A stretch of DNA of 64,000 nucleotides from JAAYCI01 sp964369525 (GCA_964369525.1 CAYJEW010000003.1:1-64000); one strand, 5' to 3'. Positions 28,243 through 36,526 are shown, counted from the stretch's first letter. The notes: generated by a model from the sequence alone, not told the origin. Translations and numbers: made by a program.

Positions 28243-28413
28243 ATGGCTTACGTAATTAATTCCAGCTGCATTTCCTGTGGCACCTGCGAAGGCGAATGCC
28301 CTGTATCTGCTATCTCGGCAGGCGACAGCCAATTTGAAATTAGCGCAGCTGAGTGCATCGACTGCGGCGCTTGCGCCGGTGTTTGCCCTGTAGATTCCAT
28401 TGCTCAGGCATAA
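28243..28413 (+). CDS. 2[4Fe-4S] ferredoxin
   Basis: 56-residue electron carrier with two complete CxxCxxCxxxCP motifs: CISCGTCEGECP and CIDCGACAGVCP. A good ribosome binding site (AGGAG) precedes the ATG. It likely partners with pyruvate:ferredoxin oxidoreductase (40.8-44.5 kb) or other anaerobic redox enzymes. Followed by two terminator hairpins, so it is probably a separate unit with high expression. Confidence 0.95.
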   Translation: MAYVINSSCISCGTCEGECPVSAISAGDSQFEISAAECIDCGACAGVCPVDSIAQA

Positions 28414-28439
28414 GCTTTAACTTAAACCACGTACGTTCG

Positions 28440-28470
28440 GCGGGCATCGCAATGCGTGCCCGCTTGTTTT
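28440..28470 (+). terminator. First terminator after ferredoxin
   Basis: GCGGGCA pairs with TGCCCGC around a 10-base loop, then TTGTTTT. Located 27 bases after the ferredoxin stop. Confidence 0.65.
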
Positions 28471-28504
28471 ATAAAGTTTAGTTACCCACACCGCTTGCGG
28501 CGGG

Positions 28505-28535
28505 CGGGCGCTGTGGTTGCGCTGCGCCCGTTTTT
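28505..28535 (+). terminator. Second terminator after ferredoxin
   Basis: CGGGCGC (28505-28511) pairs with GCGCCCG (28524-28530), followed by TTTTT. It backs up the first hairpin. Confidence 0.6.
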
Positions 28536-28553
28536 GCGTGTCAGTTTTTTTAT

Positions 28554-28699
28554 ATGGGCGCACCTTCTTGTTTTAAAGCTTTTAGCGGTATGAAAAATTT
28601 GTACGCCCATCACTTGTAAATTTTTGCGGTAGATAAGGCAGACGAACAAGTAATACTTGGCGTGTTGCGAGTGTGATAACGCAATATACCGCAAAAATT
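28554..28699. ncRNA. Candidate structured RNA element upstream of yabB
   Basis: The area between ferredoxin and yabB has several nested inverted repeats. ATGGGCG (28554) pairs with CGCCCAT (28604-28610). A perfect 13-bp repeat, AATTTTTGCGGTA (28619-28631) with its complement (28687-28699), encloses two further stems, CAAG/CTTG with loop TAATA (28647-28659) and TTGCG/CGCAA (28665-28684), a three-way-junction shape. It could be a leader RNA of yabB or an independent RNA on either strand. No known family was recognised. Confidence 0.35.
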
Positions 28700-28777
28700 G
28701 GCCGTGGTAGGCGTGATTCGTTTTACTCCCTAACGCTTAGGTTTAATTCCCAGCATCTTATACATGGAGTGTACCTA

Positions 28778-29446
28778 ATGAACCCCAAAGCCGAGCGCCT
28801 GGGCGGCGGCACGGTTGTGTTTGCCGACAAACAGGCCCCTATTACCACCGACTCTTTGCTACTTGCAGAGTTTTGCACCGTGCACCCTAGGTGGAGCATG
28901 TGCGACCTTGGCTGTGGCGGTGGCATCCTGCTACTTTCTATGATAGATAAAGGCCTGCGCGGGCAGGCTATTGGCATTGATGTAAACGCGCGAGCGCTTA
29001 GCCTTTTGCAGCGCTCGGCAGACGAGGGCGACCTTGAGAATGTAGAAGCTATAGAATGCGACCTTCGCAGCTATAAACCCGCCGCTGTGCTAGACCTGGT
29101 TGTGTCTAACCCGCCTTACTTCAGCAGTGGCATGCCCTCGCCAAACACCGCTCGGGCCACCGCGCGCCACGAGCTTGCCTGCACTATAGACGACATAGCC
29201 GCGGCGGCACAGCGCCTGCTGAAAGACGGCGGCCGCTTTTACCTGTGCTACCCGCCAAACCGCATGGCAGAGCTGTTTTATGCACTGCGCACCCACCGCC
29301 TAGAGCCAAAGCGCATACAGTTTGTGCGCAAAAGCAGCCAGAGCGAGCCGTGGCTGCTTTTGCTGGACGCTCGCAAGGCAGGCGGGGTAGGGCTTACCGT
29401 GTTGCCCGACCGCTTGGTGGAAGCTGGCAACCCTGTGCACTATTAG
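28778..29446 (+). CDS. tRNA1(Val) (adenine-N6) methyltransferase-like protein (YabB)
   Basis: SAM-dependent methyltransferase of the YabB/TrmN6/YfiC type. The glycine-rich SAM motif MCDLGCGGGILLLSM (about residue 42) and the catalytic NPPY in VVSNPPYFSSG (about 110) are intact. About 222 residues. The frame runs 35 codons further upstream, but the ATG at 28778 has GGAG eight bases before and gives the usual N terminus. rsmI follows, as in Bacillus yabB-yazA-yabC. Confidence 0.88.
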   Translation: MNPKAERLGGGTVVFADKQAPITTDSLLLAEFCTVHPRWSMCDLGCGGGILLLSMIDKGLRGQAIGIDVNARALSLLQRSADEGDLENVEAIECDLRSYKPAAVLDLVVSNPPYFSSGMPSPNTARATARHELACTIDDIAAAAQRLLKDGGRFYLCYPPNRMAELFYALRTHRLEPKRIQFVRKSSQSEPWLLLLDARKAGGVGLTVLPDRLVEAGNPVHY

Positions 29447-29503
29447 CGCGACTATTTAGCCGCATTTTTGCGGCCTGCAAATATATATTAAAGAGGTGCG
29501 TGT

Positions 29504-30343
29504 ATGTCCGGTGTGCTTTATGTGGTTTCTACGCCGATAGGCAACCTGCAAGACCTAACGCCGCGCGCCGCGGCTACGCTTGCAAGTGTAGACTTTATAG
29601 CCGCTGAAGATACTCGTGTTACCCTTAATTTATTACGATATCTTAACATAAAAAAACCGCTTACTAGCTATAACCAGCACAATGCAGCCGCAAAAGACCA
29701 AGCCATACTAAGCCGCCTGCACGGCGGCGAAAGCTGTGCGCTTTGCTCTGATGCAGGCACCCCAGCCATAAGCGACCCCGGCGAACAGCTGGTTACCAAA
29801 GCTCTTGAGGGCGGCATTACTGTTGTGCCAATACCTGCGGCAAGTGCTGTTATTACCGCTTTGTCGGTATCGGGGCAGCCCAGCGGCCGTTTTGTGTTTG
29901 AGGGTTTTTTGCCGCAAAATAAGCGCCAGCGCGCGCTAAGGCTTGCGGCGCTACAAAGCGAAGAGCGCACCATTGTTTTTTACGAAGCGCCGCACAAACT
30001 CCTTGCTACGTTGCAACACCTGGCCGACGCTTTTGGCAAGGAGCGCCCCGCCACCGTGTGCCGAGAACTTACCAAACTACACGAAGAAGTTATGCCTACA
30101 ACGCTAGGGCAGGCAACGCTGCACTATAGCGAGCATACACCCCGTGGCGAGTTTGTGCTGGTGGTTGCGGGTGCACCGCCCATGCCGCCTGCGCCTGAAT
30201 ACACCCTAACCGAGGCAGCACGGTTGGCCGCAGATATTGCTAATACGCAGCAGCTATCGGCCAGCGAGGCCGCAAAGCAGGCCGCAAAAACCACCGGCCT
30301 TGGTAAAAGCGCCATATACTCTGAAATGCAAAAATTGCAATAA
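29504..30343 (+). CDS. rsmI: 16S rRNA (cytidine-1402-2'-O)-methyltransferase
   Basis: Methylates the 2'-O of C1402 in 16S rRNA. The tetrapyrrole methylase-type fold begins LYVVSTPIGNLQDLTPRA and contains AEDTRVTLNLL, SDAGTPAISDPG and FEGFLP, all typical. 279 residues. ATG preceded by AGAGGTG. Last member of the yaaO-yabC-like series, 26 bases before the phosphodiesterase gene. Confidence 0.95.
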   Translation: MSGVLYVVSTPIGNLQDLTPRAAATLASVDFIAAEDTRVTLNLLRYLNIKKPLTSYNQHNAAAKDQAILSRLHGGESCALCSDAGTPAISDPGEQLVTKALEGGITVVPIPAASAVITALSVSGQPSGRFVFEGFLPQNKRQRALRLAALQSEERTIVFYEAPHKLLATLQHLADAFGKERPATVCRELTKLHEEVMPTTLGQATLHYSEHTPRGEFVLVVAGAPPMPPAPEYTLTEAARLAADIANTQQLSASEAAKQAAKTTGLGKSAIYSEMQKLQ

Positions 30344-30369
30344 CACGCCTTGAAAAACAGGAGTTTGCT

Positions 30370-30849
30370 GTGAAAATACTTGTTTTTTCCGACACTCATA
30401 GCCGCCCACAGCGTATGCTGGATGTACTTGCAAAGCAAGAACAAAAAGATGCTTGCTTCTTTTTGGGCGATGGCACAGGCGACATTGCGCTTGTAGCCAA
30501 AGCTTTTCCTCAGCTGCCGCTATACATTGCCCACGGCAACTGCGACCCGGGTAGCATAGCCCCTTATGAGGGCATGACGTCTTTGGGCGGGGTTTTGTTT
30601 TTTTACACCCACGGCCATAACTACGGCGTTAAGGCCGATTGCAACCGCCTTTGGTGGGCCGCAAACAACCACGGCGCTACTGTTGCGCTATATGGCCACA
30701 CCCACACCGCAAGCTACGAGTATCGCAGCGGTATTCATATATTCTGCCCCGGCTCGATATCTATGCCGCGCTATGGGCCGCCCTCATACGGGCTTATTAG
30801 TATTGAAAACGGCGTGCCAAGTTTTGAGATTTGCACTCTAGATACATAA
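30370..30849 (+). CDS. YfcE/MJ0936 family metallophosphoesterase
   Basis: 159 residues with the metal-binding motifs of calcineurin-like phosphodiesterases: FSDTHSR at the N terminus, FLGDGTGD, AHGNCD, THGHNYG and YGHTHTA. Starts with GTG at 30370 after GGAG. Small soluble enzyme; the physiological substrate is unknown. Closely follows rsmI and is ended by a strong hairpin shared with the convergent bactofilin gene. Confidence 0.88.
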   Translation: MKILVFSDTHSRPQRMLDVLAKQEQKDACFFLGDGTGDIALVAKAFPQLPLYIAHGNCDPGSIAPYEGMTSLGGVLFFYTHGHNYGVKADCNRLWWAANNHGATVALYGHTHTASYEYRSGIHIFCPGSISMPRYGPPSYGLISIENGVPSFEICTLDT

Positions 30850-30874
30850 ATTATTCTACATTAAAATTTATATA

Positions 30875-30912
30875 AAAAAACCGCCGCAGCTTTTGCTGCA
30901 GCGGTTTTTTAT
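30875..30912. terminator. Bidirectional terminator between phosphodiesterase and bactofilin genes
   Basis: AAAAAACCGC and GCGGTTTTTT flank an inner GCAGC/GCTGC stem with loop TTTT. T-runs are present on both strands, fitting the convergent genes. Confidence 0.85.
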
Positions 30913-30918
30913 TTAGCA

Positions 30919-31809
30919 TTAGTCGTCGATACGAATATCAAATTCTGACTCGTTTACTGCTACCTCTTCGTCCGGCACGCTGGTAATGGAGATATCGCCT
31001 TTAAGCATTGCGCCTTCGTCTATGATAACAGTGCCGCTCATCAGGTTACCCACAAGCACAGCGTCGTTTTGGAAATGGCTACGCTCTTCAACCGTCATAT
31101 TACCTTTAATCTTGCCGTTGATGTCTACATTTTTAGCCGATACATCGCCAACAATAACAGTGTCGCCATCCATAGTAAGCACATTGCTTACCGTTACGTT
31201 GCCACGGATGGTGGAGCCCACAATTACAGCGTCGGATGCTTCAACATCGCCAACAATTTTGCCGTTTAGCTCCATCATAGAAGCTACCTTTACGTTACCT
31301 TTGATAACGCCGCCTACGCGCAAGCCGCCGCTGGTAGATATATCGCCCACCAGCGTAGTGCCGGCAGAGATAACGGTGGTGTCGGCAGGGCCGGGCATGG
31401 TGGCCTGCATGGTGTTAACCATTGGGGCTGCAGGCATCTGCTGAGCTGTGCTGTATGCGGCAGATGTTGGCCGCCAGTCTTGCACAGGGGCAGGAGCCGG
31501 CGCAGGGGCCGGCGCTGGAGCGGGGGCAGGGGCAGGGGCAGGGGCCACTGCGGGCGCGGCCTCTTGCTGTACCTCAGGCGCTTCGTCTGCTGCGCGCGGT
31601 GCGGTAAAGCGGCTTAGCTCCGGCTCGTCTTTTTTTGCCTCTTCCTGCTTTGCGGCAGGGGCGGGGGCGCGTTGTGGCTTTGGCTCCGGCTGGCTGAAGG
31701 AAGAAAAAGAGCTTGGTGCAGCCTTTTTCTCATCTTTTTCAGCAGCCGCACTGCTCTCGCCGCTTAGTAGCTCTTTCATTGCCTGTGAAAAGTTATCTTT
31801 GGTGCTCAT
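30919..31809 (-). CDS. Bactofilin family cytoskeletal protein with long Pro/Ala linker
   Basis: 296 residues. The C-terminal half (about 140-270) is a bactofilin beta-helix with repeats such as GGLRVGGVIKGNVKV and DGDTVIVGDVSAKNVDINGKIKG. The N-terminal 140 residues are charged, then a low-complexity (PA)n stretch (about 85-110). Bactofilins polymerise without nucleotide on the inner membrane and organise wall enzymes. An acidic tail ends the protein. The next gene is a polysaccharide deacetylase, a plausible wall-related partner. Confidence 0.9.
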   Translation of the reverse strand: MSTKDNFSQAMKELLSGESSAAAEKDEKKAAPSSFSSFSQPEPKPQRAPAPAAKQEEAKKDEPELSRFTAPRAADEAPEVQQEAAPAVAPAPAPAPAPAPAPAPAPAPVQDWRPTSAAYSTAQQMPAAPMVNTMQATMPGPADTTVISAGTTLVGDISTSGGLRVGGVIKGNVKVASMMELNGKIVGDVEASDAVIVGSTIRGNVTVSNVLTMDGDTVIVGDVSAKNVDINGKIKGNMTVEERSHFQNDAVLVGNLMSGTVIIDEGAMLKGDISITSVPDEEVAVNESEFDIRIDD

Positions 31810-31880
31810 ATATTACTCTCCTCACTTGTTTGGAATTTCTGTTTATACCGAAAACTCGGCTTGCAGAGGTAAAATACATT

Positions 31881-32825
31881 TTACTCTTGAACAAAAAAGG
31901 TTATTGGCCTAACATCAGCCTTTATTGCGGCAAATTCGTAGCCGCGCTCTTGTAGCCCCTCAATGATTTCTGGTAGGGCTGCTGCTGTTGTTGCGGTATC
32001 TTGCCTATCGTGCAAAAGCACCATTAGCCTATCGCTTTGGCTGTTGTCAGCATCGTTTAGCACATTTGATACAATTGCTGCGCGGCTGGCGCCGCCCACC
32101 ACTGCGTCATCGCCTGCAGCGTTCCAATCGTAAAAAACAAAGCCTCGGCGCAACATTTCAGCAATAATCTCGCTGTATGTGTCTTGGTTGTATACATTCA
32201 CGCTGCCACCCGGAAACCTGAAAACTCCGGGAATTGCACCTGTAATATCTTCTACAGCGTTGTATATTCTTTCAAAATCTTGTAGGTAAGCATCTACTGA
32301 AGCGTATATCTCTTCATAATCGTGCGAATATGTGTGTAGTGCTATAGTGTGCCCCGCAGCAGCCGCTGCTGCAATAATTTCGGGGTTTTCTTCGGTGTTT
32401 TCGCCTGTTACAAAAAATGTGGCTTGCACACCATACTCGTCCAGCGTTTCCAGAATTTGTAGCGTTATTGCCGAAGGGCCGTCGTCAAAAGTGAGGTAGC
32501 ATATTTTGCCTTCAGTTTCGACAAACGGGTACCGCTGAGTGTAAATAGAGGGATACTGCGTTTGATATTCAAACGTTGGGCCTATAGAAATATCGGCAGG
32601 AGGGTTTTGAAAAAATTCCAACATTGCCTGCGGCGTATCAAGATCTTCCGGCAAACTTTCGCTATTTAATAGCGCCCAGTTAACCGTTTCCAGCCATTCG
32701 GTTTGCTGCCTTTGCCTTGCATAAAGCACACCAAACACAACCGCCAACACAATGGGCACTACCACTAAAATGGCAAAACCCGCGATAATAAGTCTTTTAA
32801 AAAATGTAACCGAGCCAAGCTTCAT
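31881..32825 (-). CDS. Membrane-anchored polysaccharide deacetylase (NodB domain)
   Basis: 314 residues: a short cytoplasmic start, one transmembrane helix (about 11-34), then an extracytoplasmic NodB domain. Motifs: TFDDGPS (catalytic Asp and metal Asp), HTYSHDYE (H-x3-H metal ligands), FRFPGGS, and a C-terminal LLHDRQ. Likely deacetylates peptidoglycan or another wall polysaccharide. Upstream of the bactofilin gene on the same strand with a 71-base gap. Confidence 0.9.
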   Translation of the reverse strand: MKLGSVTFFKRLIIAGFAILVVVPIVLAVVFGVLYARQRQQTEWLETVNWALLNSESLPEDLDTPQAMLEFFQNPPADISIGPTFEYQTQYPSIYTQRYPFVETEGKICYLTFDDGPSAITLQILETLDEYGVQATFFVTGENTEENPEIIAAAAAAGHTIALHTYSHDYEEIYASVDAYLQDFERIYNAVEDITGAIPGVFRFPGGSVNVYNQDTYSEIIAEMLRRGFVFYDWNAAGDDAVVGGASRAAIVSNVLNDADNSQSDRLMVLLHDRQDTATTAAALPEIIEGLQERGYEFAAIKADVRPITFFVQE

Positions 32826-33150
32826 ACTGTCCCTTCGCCTACATTAGGCGCACACAGGTTCCCCCTTATTAATAATAAATGGGTAAGCCCCTGTAAGCCA
32901 AAGCGCTTTACCTTAATAAAATCTGCCTTAACTATGTATGGCACTAATACAGCCTATGCCACCAGTATTCATTATTATATCAAACAAAAACCTATATTGC
33001 AATGATAGCAGCTTGCTAAAATTAAATAATGTTTATCGGGTGTGATTTAATTTGATTTGTGCCACAGTATAAATATGCTAAACGATATTTTTGTATGGCA
33101 TATTTTCAAGCAGCCATAAAACAAAAATTGCTAAAGTGGGTACACAAGCA

Positions 33151-33181
33151 GAAACCCCTGCGATAATATCGCAGGGGTTTC
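33151..33181. terminator. Perfect hairpin, possible terminator
   Basis: GAAACCCCTGCGATA and its complement form a 15-bp stem around one base. The flanks are only weakly T-rich on either strand. On the - strand it lies about 160 bases after the NERD-like gene and may end that transcript. Confidence 0.5.
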
Positions 33182-33211
33182 AAAAGGGGTATCTTATGGT
33201 GTGAGGAGAAA

Positions 33212-33304
33212 ATGTTTACAAAAGGCCGGTTGCGGCTTCCTTCCTTTTGCTTGTACTTAGTATATGCCGCAGTTGCGATAGCTTTGTGTTGCATATATGA
33301 ATAA
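33212..33304 (+). CDS. Possible small membrane peptide (30 residues)
   Basis: ATG preceded by GAGGAG with short spacing opens a 30-codon frame: MFTKGRLRLP followed by a hydrophobic run (FCLYLVYAAVAIALCCIY). The basic start and single hydrophobic helix look like a small membrane peptide. No homology can be claimed; it could be chance. Confidence 0.25.
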   Translation: MFTKGRLRLPSFCLYLVYAAVAIALCCIYE

Positions 33305-33337
33305 TGTGTAAAATGCACCTGCGTGCGCTTTTGTGCA

Positions 33338-33976
33338 TTATTCTGCCAATGCTTTACGGATAGCCTGCTCCACAACGTCTAGGTCTAGGCCGGTATCGTC
33401 AAGATATCTTTCTTTTTTAAGCAATGTTTTCCATGCGCCTATCTCTAGCACGCCCACGCTACGCGGCACAGCCACCTGAACATTTGGATAGGTAAACACG
33501 CAGTGAATCTCTACCGGCACCTTTTTTTGTCCTGCTTCAAACAGCGCGTCGCGTACAACCCTTACGCCGCCAACCGCCTCGGTTATTGGATTTGGGAAAT
33601 TTATTCTTGTTTTATTTGGCAGTATCTGCACCCATTCGCTTTGGCCTGCATCGCCGTATATCTCTCCGTTATATCCCAGCGCTATTACACCTATTACACC
33701 GAAGTAACCCACCACAATAGCATCCAGCTTAGCCTCTTTACCTTTGCTGCATAGCGTGGCCGGCTCTATTAGCCTAAAGCCGTTGCTGCGGGCAAATGCA
33801 CGCAGCGGCGCAAGCGCACGATTTTTTTCGTTTTCGCGGCCATTTGCTTTTTTGGTTTTTGATCTTGTTGTCTCGCCATATATAAGGGTGGCTACCAGTG
33901 TGAGCACCAACAATACCACCGAACCAATTAAAATTCTATCCATGCTTGAAGAGTTGATAAGAAACTGTTCCAACAC
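33338..33976 (-). CDS. Membrane-anchored NERD-like domain protein
   Basis: 212 residues. One transmembrane helix near the start (about 14-35), a basic linker, then a soluble domain with KLDAIVVGYFGVIGVIALGYNGEIYG and W later, which resembles the NERD (nuclease-related) core, although the usual acidic-Lys (EVK) pair after the first strand is replaced. Function unknown. GTG start at 33976 after GGGGG. Confidence 0.6.
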   Translation of the reverse strand: MLEQFLINSSSMDRILIGSVVLLVLTLVATLIYGETTRSKTKKANGRENEKNRALAPLRAFARSNGFRLIEPATLCSKGKEAKLDAIVVGYFGVIGVIALGYNGEIYGDAGQSEWVQILPNKTRINFPNPITEAVGGVRVVRDALFEAGQKKVPVEIHCVFTYPNVQVAVPRSVGVLEIGAWKTLLKKERYLDDTGLDLDVVEQAIRKALAE

Positions 33977-34218
33977 ATTACCCCCATAAATTATAATTAA
34001 ATGTGCTAATCATCGTTTTTGTTCTTTTGCGCTAGCTGCCTTAAATTTGTGTATATCGGCCGCTGGTTTTGCGGCAAACGGCGCAGCGCTTTTAGACGGC
34101 AGCACATATGCCTTTGATTATAATGCTATGCAACGGGCGGTTTGTCAAGAAGCTTGTGGCTATGGTATAGTTAAATAAGGGTGATAATGCTCCCTTACAA
34201 AAAAACGGAGGATACAAA

Positions 34219-34530
34219 ATGTATATCTTTACTACCGAAACCATACCCAACCAACCTGTACAATTACTGGGCCTTGTAAAGGGCAGCACTGTGCAGTCAA
34301 AGCATGTGGGACGCGACTTTATGGCAAGCCTTAAAACCATTGTTGGCGGCGAGCTTGTGGGCTACACCGAAATGCTAAATGAAGCACGCACCATCGCTGT
34401 GAACCGCATGATTGAAGAGGCAAGAGCACTTGGCGCAGACGCTATTATAATGACACGTTTTTCGTCTAGCTCGGTAATGGACGGCGCTGCCGAAATTATG
34501 GCATACGGCACAGCTGTGAAATTTGCTTAA
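34219..34530 (+). CDS. YbjQ family (UPF0145) protein
   Basis: 103 residues, the full length of this pentameric family annotated as heavy-metal binding. Typical are LGLVKGSTVQSKHVGRDFMASLKTIVGGEL and the C-terminal ARALGADAIIMTRF. ATG preceded by GGAGG. A single gene with its own strong terminator; the role is not established. Confidence 0.88.
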   Translation: MYIFTTETIPNQPVQLLGLVKGSTVQSKHVGRDFMASLKTIVGGELVGYTEMLNEARTIAVNRMIEEARALGADAIIMTRFSSSSVMDGAAEIMAYGTAVKFA

Positions 34531-34552
34531 TATACCTGCCACGCATTAAATA

Positions 34553-34585
34553 AAAGCCTGCGGCAAATATGCCGCAGGCTTTTTG
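34553..34585 (+). terminator. Terminator of the YbjQ family gene
   Basis: AAAAGCCTGCGGCA pairs with its exact complement around a 4-base loop, followed by TTTTTG. Confidence 0.88.
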
Positions 34586-34691
34586 TATGCTCTTATTTAA
34601 AATTTGTGCTACGTATATACAGTATGAGCCTATTTGGATTTTTATTGCAAAATCAAGCAGAAATGCTTTAATTTAGCACTCCGTTTAGCTA

Positions 34692-35024
34692 TTAGTTTGC
34701 AAAAAATGTGTGGGATGCTTTCCATTTTCTGATGGCAATTCCTACCCAGAAGCCGTAGATACCAAACGTGATAATTGTGAGCAGCAGCCACAAAATCCAT
34801 TTGCCAAACAGCTGAATGGCTTTACCGTCGAACATAAGACGCCTGCCGTTAATTATTGTGTGTTCAATCTCCCAGTTGTAGATCATGCATACCGCCCACG
34901 GGTAGCAGATACCCAGCGTAATTGTTGTTAAAAACATTCCGAGCAGCTTCCACCCAATAAGTTGTAGCAGGCCGCCATCAAAATAGGACTCTCCGCCATA
35001 TACTACATTGTTTTCGTTGTTCAT
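34692..35024 (-). CDS. DUF898-like (YjgN) small membrane protein
   Basis: 110 residues with two hydrophobic blocks that look like a repeat: LLGMFLTTITLGICYPWAVC and LLLTIITFGIYGFWVGIAI, each followed by an Asn/Gly/His segment (HTIINGRRLMFDGKA). This fits the DUF898 family of unknown function. The frame extends to an upstream ATG at 35042, but only the ATG at 35024 has proper spacing from AAGGAGA. Confidence 0.7.
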   Translation of the reverse strand: MNNENNVVYGGESYFDGGLLQLIGWKLLGMFLTTITLGICYPWAVCMIYNWEIEHTIINGRRLMFDGKAIQLFGKWILWLLLTIITFGIYGFWVGIAIRKWKASHTFFAN

Positions 35025-35356
35025 AAACATTCTCCTTTTCACACTTTTTGTTTGCTATTTGTATTTTTCTTTTCAAAGCCGCAATAAATCGCAAACTTTT
35101 TCTCTATATAATTATAATACACCAATATGTGCCGCTACACAATGAAAAACAGCTGCAAGGCATTCTTTTGCAGATATTTATATTGTGGTAACTATAAGCA
35201 GCCGTAAAAGTAGGCACATTCCCTTTGGTCTCTCTGGCAAAAAATATTGTGCAGACGTCATATTTTTGAGTGTCATTTTGCTTTTTTGATATTGCCTATT
35301 GCTTATTATCTTCCAAAAAAACCTGTGCCGTTTTTGCGAATGATAAATAAATAAAA
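35025..35356. other. AT-rich intergenic region
   Basis: About 330 bases with no gene supported. It must contain the promoter of the DUF898-like gene, but no convincing -35/-10 pair was singled out. Confidence 0.4.
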
Positions 35357-35387
35357 AAATCCTTACTGCTTACGCAATAAGGATTTT
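35357..35387 (-). terminator. Terminator of the tRNA-Arg gene
   Basis: On the - strand AAATCCTTA and TAAGGATTT flank a 12-base loop, followed by TTTTT. It begins 2 bases after the tRNA 3' end. Confidence 0.75.
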
Positions 35388-35388
35388 A

Positions 35389-35465
35389 TGGTGCGCTGGA
35401 AGGGACTCGAACCCCTGGCCTACTGGTTCGTAGCCAGTCACTCTATCCAACTGAGCTACCAGCGC
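35389..35465 (-). tRNA. tRNA-Arg (anticodon ACG), CCA encoded
   Basis: A full cloverleaf: acceptor GCGCTGG pairs with CCAGCGC, D arm TAGCTCAGTTGGATAGA, anticodon loop CTACGAA (ACG, read as ICG) on a GACTGG stem, and T loop GGTTCGAGTCC. The 3' CCA is encoded. It reads CGN codons. Own promoter and terminator; no tRNA neighbours. Confidence 0.96.
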
Positions 35466-35505
35466 ATGTATAGCGCCTGCCATAAAGGCATTAGACGTGA
35501 ATATT

Positions 35506-35534
35506 ATAGTATCACGAAAAAAAATAAATGTCAA
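35506..35534 (-). promoter_or_regulatory. Predicted promoter of tRNA-Arg
   Basis: On the - strand a consensus TTGACA (35529-35534) and TACTAT (35506-35511) are spaced by 17 bases, about 41 bases upstream of the tRNA. Confidence 0.7.
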
Positions 35535-35550
35535 TTACCAGATGAAGTGT

Positions 35551-35579
35551 TTGCCTTAATTTTATGTATCTGATACTAT
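35551..35579 (+). promoter_or_regulatory. Predicted promoter of the tyrosine phosphatase gene
   Basis: TTGCCT (35551-35556) and TACTAT (35574-35579, running on into TATAAT) are spaced by 17 bases; the gene starts 38 bases later. Confidence 0.55.
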
Positions 35580-35616
35580 AATACACATAAAAAATAATGC
35601 CACGCAGGAGGATGCA

Positions 35617-36327
35617 ATGAAAAACACACCTTTCGCACGCCGATATATATTGGAGCGCAGTGTAAATACTCGTGATTTGGGCGGCTGGATGACACCTGAG
35701 GGCCAGCCCACACAGTTTGGGCGCTTTATACGCAGCGACGCACCAGGCCGCCTTAGCGACAGCGAGCGCGCACGGCTACAAGCAATGGGCATTACTACTG
35801 TGGTAGACCTACGCGGAAAAAAAGAAGCCGAGCGGCGGCCATCGCCTTTTAGCGAGGGCGGCTTTGAATACTCGCTTATTTCTATGAACGAGGCGGGAAG
35901 CTTTGCCGACACCGAAGATGGTGTTGGGGCTATGATGTACCAAATAGCCACCGAGGGTAGCGCGGTAAAAGATGTTTTCTCGGCGCTTTGCGAGGCGAAA
36001 GGCGGCGCACTGTTTCACTGCACTGCCGGCAAAGACCGCACAGGCATTATTGCCGCTTTGCTTTTAGCGCTGGTGGGGGTGGAACTGCCTGATATTTTTG
36101 CCGACTACGAGGTGTCTTACACATACAACATAGACAGGGTGCGCCTTATGCATCAAAAAAATCCCGACCGCCCCGCATACCTTGGGCAGTCTAAGCCTGA
36201 ATATATGGAGGCATTTTTTAATATTTTGCAGCAAAAACACGGCGGGGCTGTGCCGTTTTTGCAGGAGCATCTTTTAATAGACGAGAGCGTACTGCAAAAG
36301 TTGCGTGGCAAGCTGCTTTTGCCGTAG
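35617..36327 (+). CDS. Tyrosine-protein phosphatase (Y_phosphatase3 family)
   Basis: 236 residues. The CX5R phosphatase loop is intact in FHCTAGKDRTGIIAALLLALVGV (about residue 132). The N-terminal NTRDLGGW and FIRSDAPGRLS...GITTVVDLRGKKE fit the Y_phosphatase3 (Lip/IphP-like) family. Soluble, no signal peptide. Role unknown: a phosphotyrosine or phosphoinositide phosphatase. ATG follows CAGGAGG; a terminator follows at 36475. Confidence 0.9.
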   Translation: MKNTPFARRYILERSVNTRDLGGWMTPEGQPTQFGRFIRSDAPGRLSDSERARLQAMGITTVVDLRGKKEAERRPSPFSEGGFEYSLISMNEAGSFADTEDGVGAMMYQIATEGSAVKDVFSALCEAKGGALFHCTAGKDRTGIIAALLLALVGVELPDIFADYEVSYTYNIDRVRLMHQKNPDRPAYLGQSKPEYMEAFFNILQQKHGGAVPFLQEHLLIDESVLQKLRGKLLLP

Positions 36328-36474
36328 GGTTTGGCGAAGGCGGGGCGCTGTTTGTGGTGGGGTGAAATGTTCTGCCTTTTGCATTTGCCGCAAGTGGATT
36401 TTGGCGCAACGCTTACACAATATATTTGCTGGTGAATATGTTAGTAAAGATTATTTATCATCGTTATACCTTTT

Positions 36475-36506
36475 AGAGCTGATTTTTGTAAATCAGCTCT
36501 TTTTTG
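36475..36506 (+). terminator. Terminator upstream of the sdpR-like gene
   Basis: AGAGCTGATTT and AAATCAGCTCT form an 11-bp stem with loop TTGT, followed by TTTTTG. It separates the tyrosine phosphatase from the SdpR/SdpI unit. Confidence 0.85.
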
Positions 36507-36526
36507 TATCTCTTAGTTAATGCATT

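Larger units (their letters stand above)
32826..33337. other. Intergenic region with a hairpin and a small ORF
   Basis: About 510 bases. It contains a perfect 15-bp hairpin at 33151-33181 and a possible 30-residue ORF on + (33212-33304). The rest is AT-rich without clear features. Confidence 0.5.

Noticed and set aside
31490..31550. Short GC-rich repeats resembling a CRISPR or VNTR array
   Set aside because: They are in frame in the bactofilin gene and encode its Pro/Ala linker; no spacers.
33106..33375. An 89-codon - strand frame
   Set aside because: Overlaps the NERD-like gene and the hairpin at 33151; no ribosome binding site.
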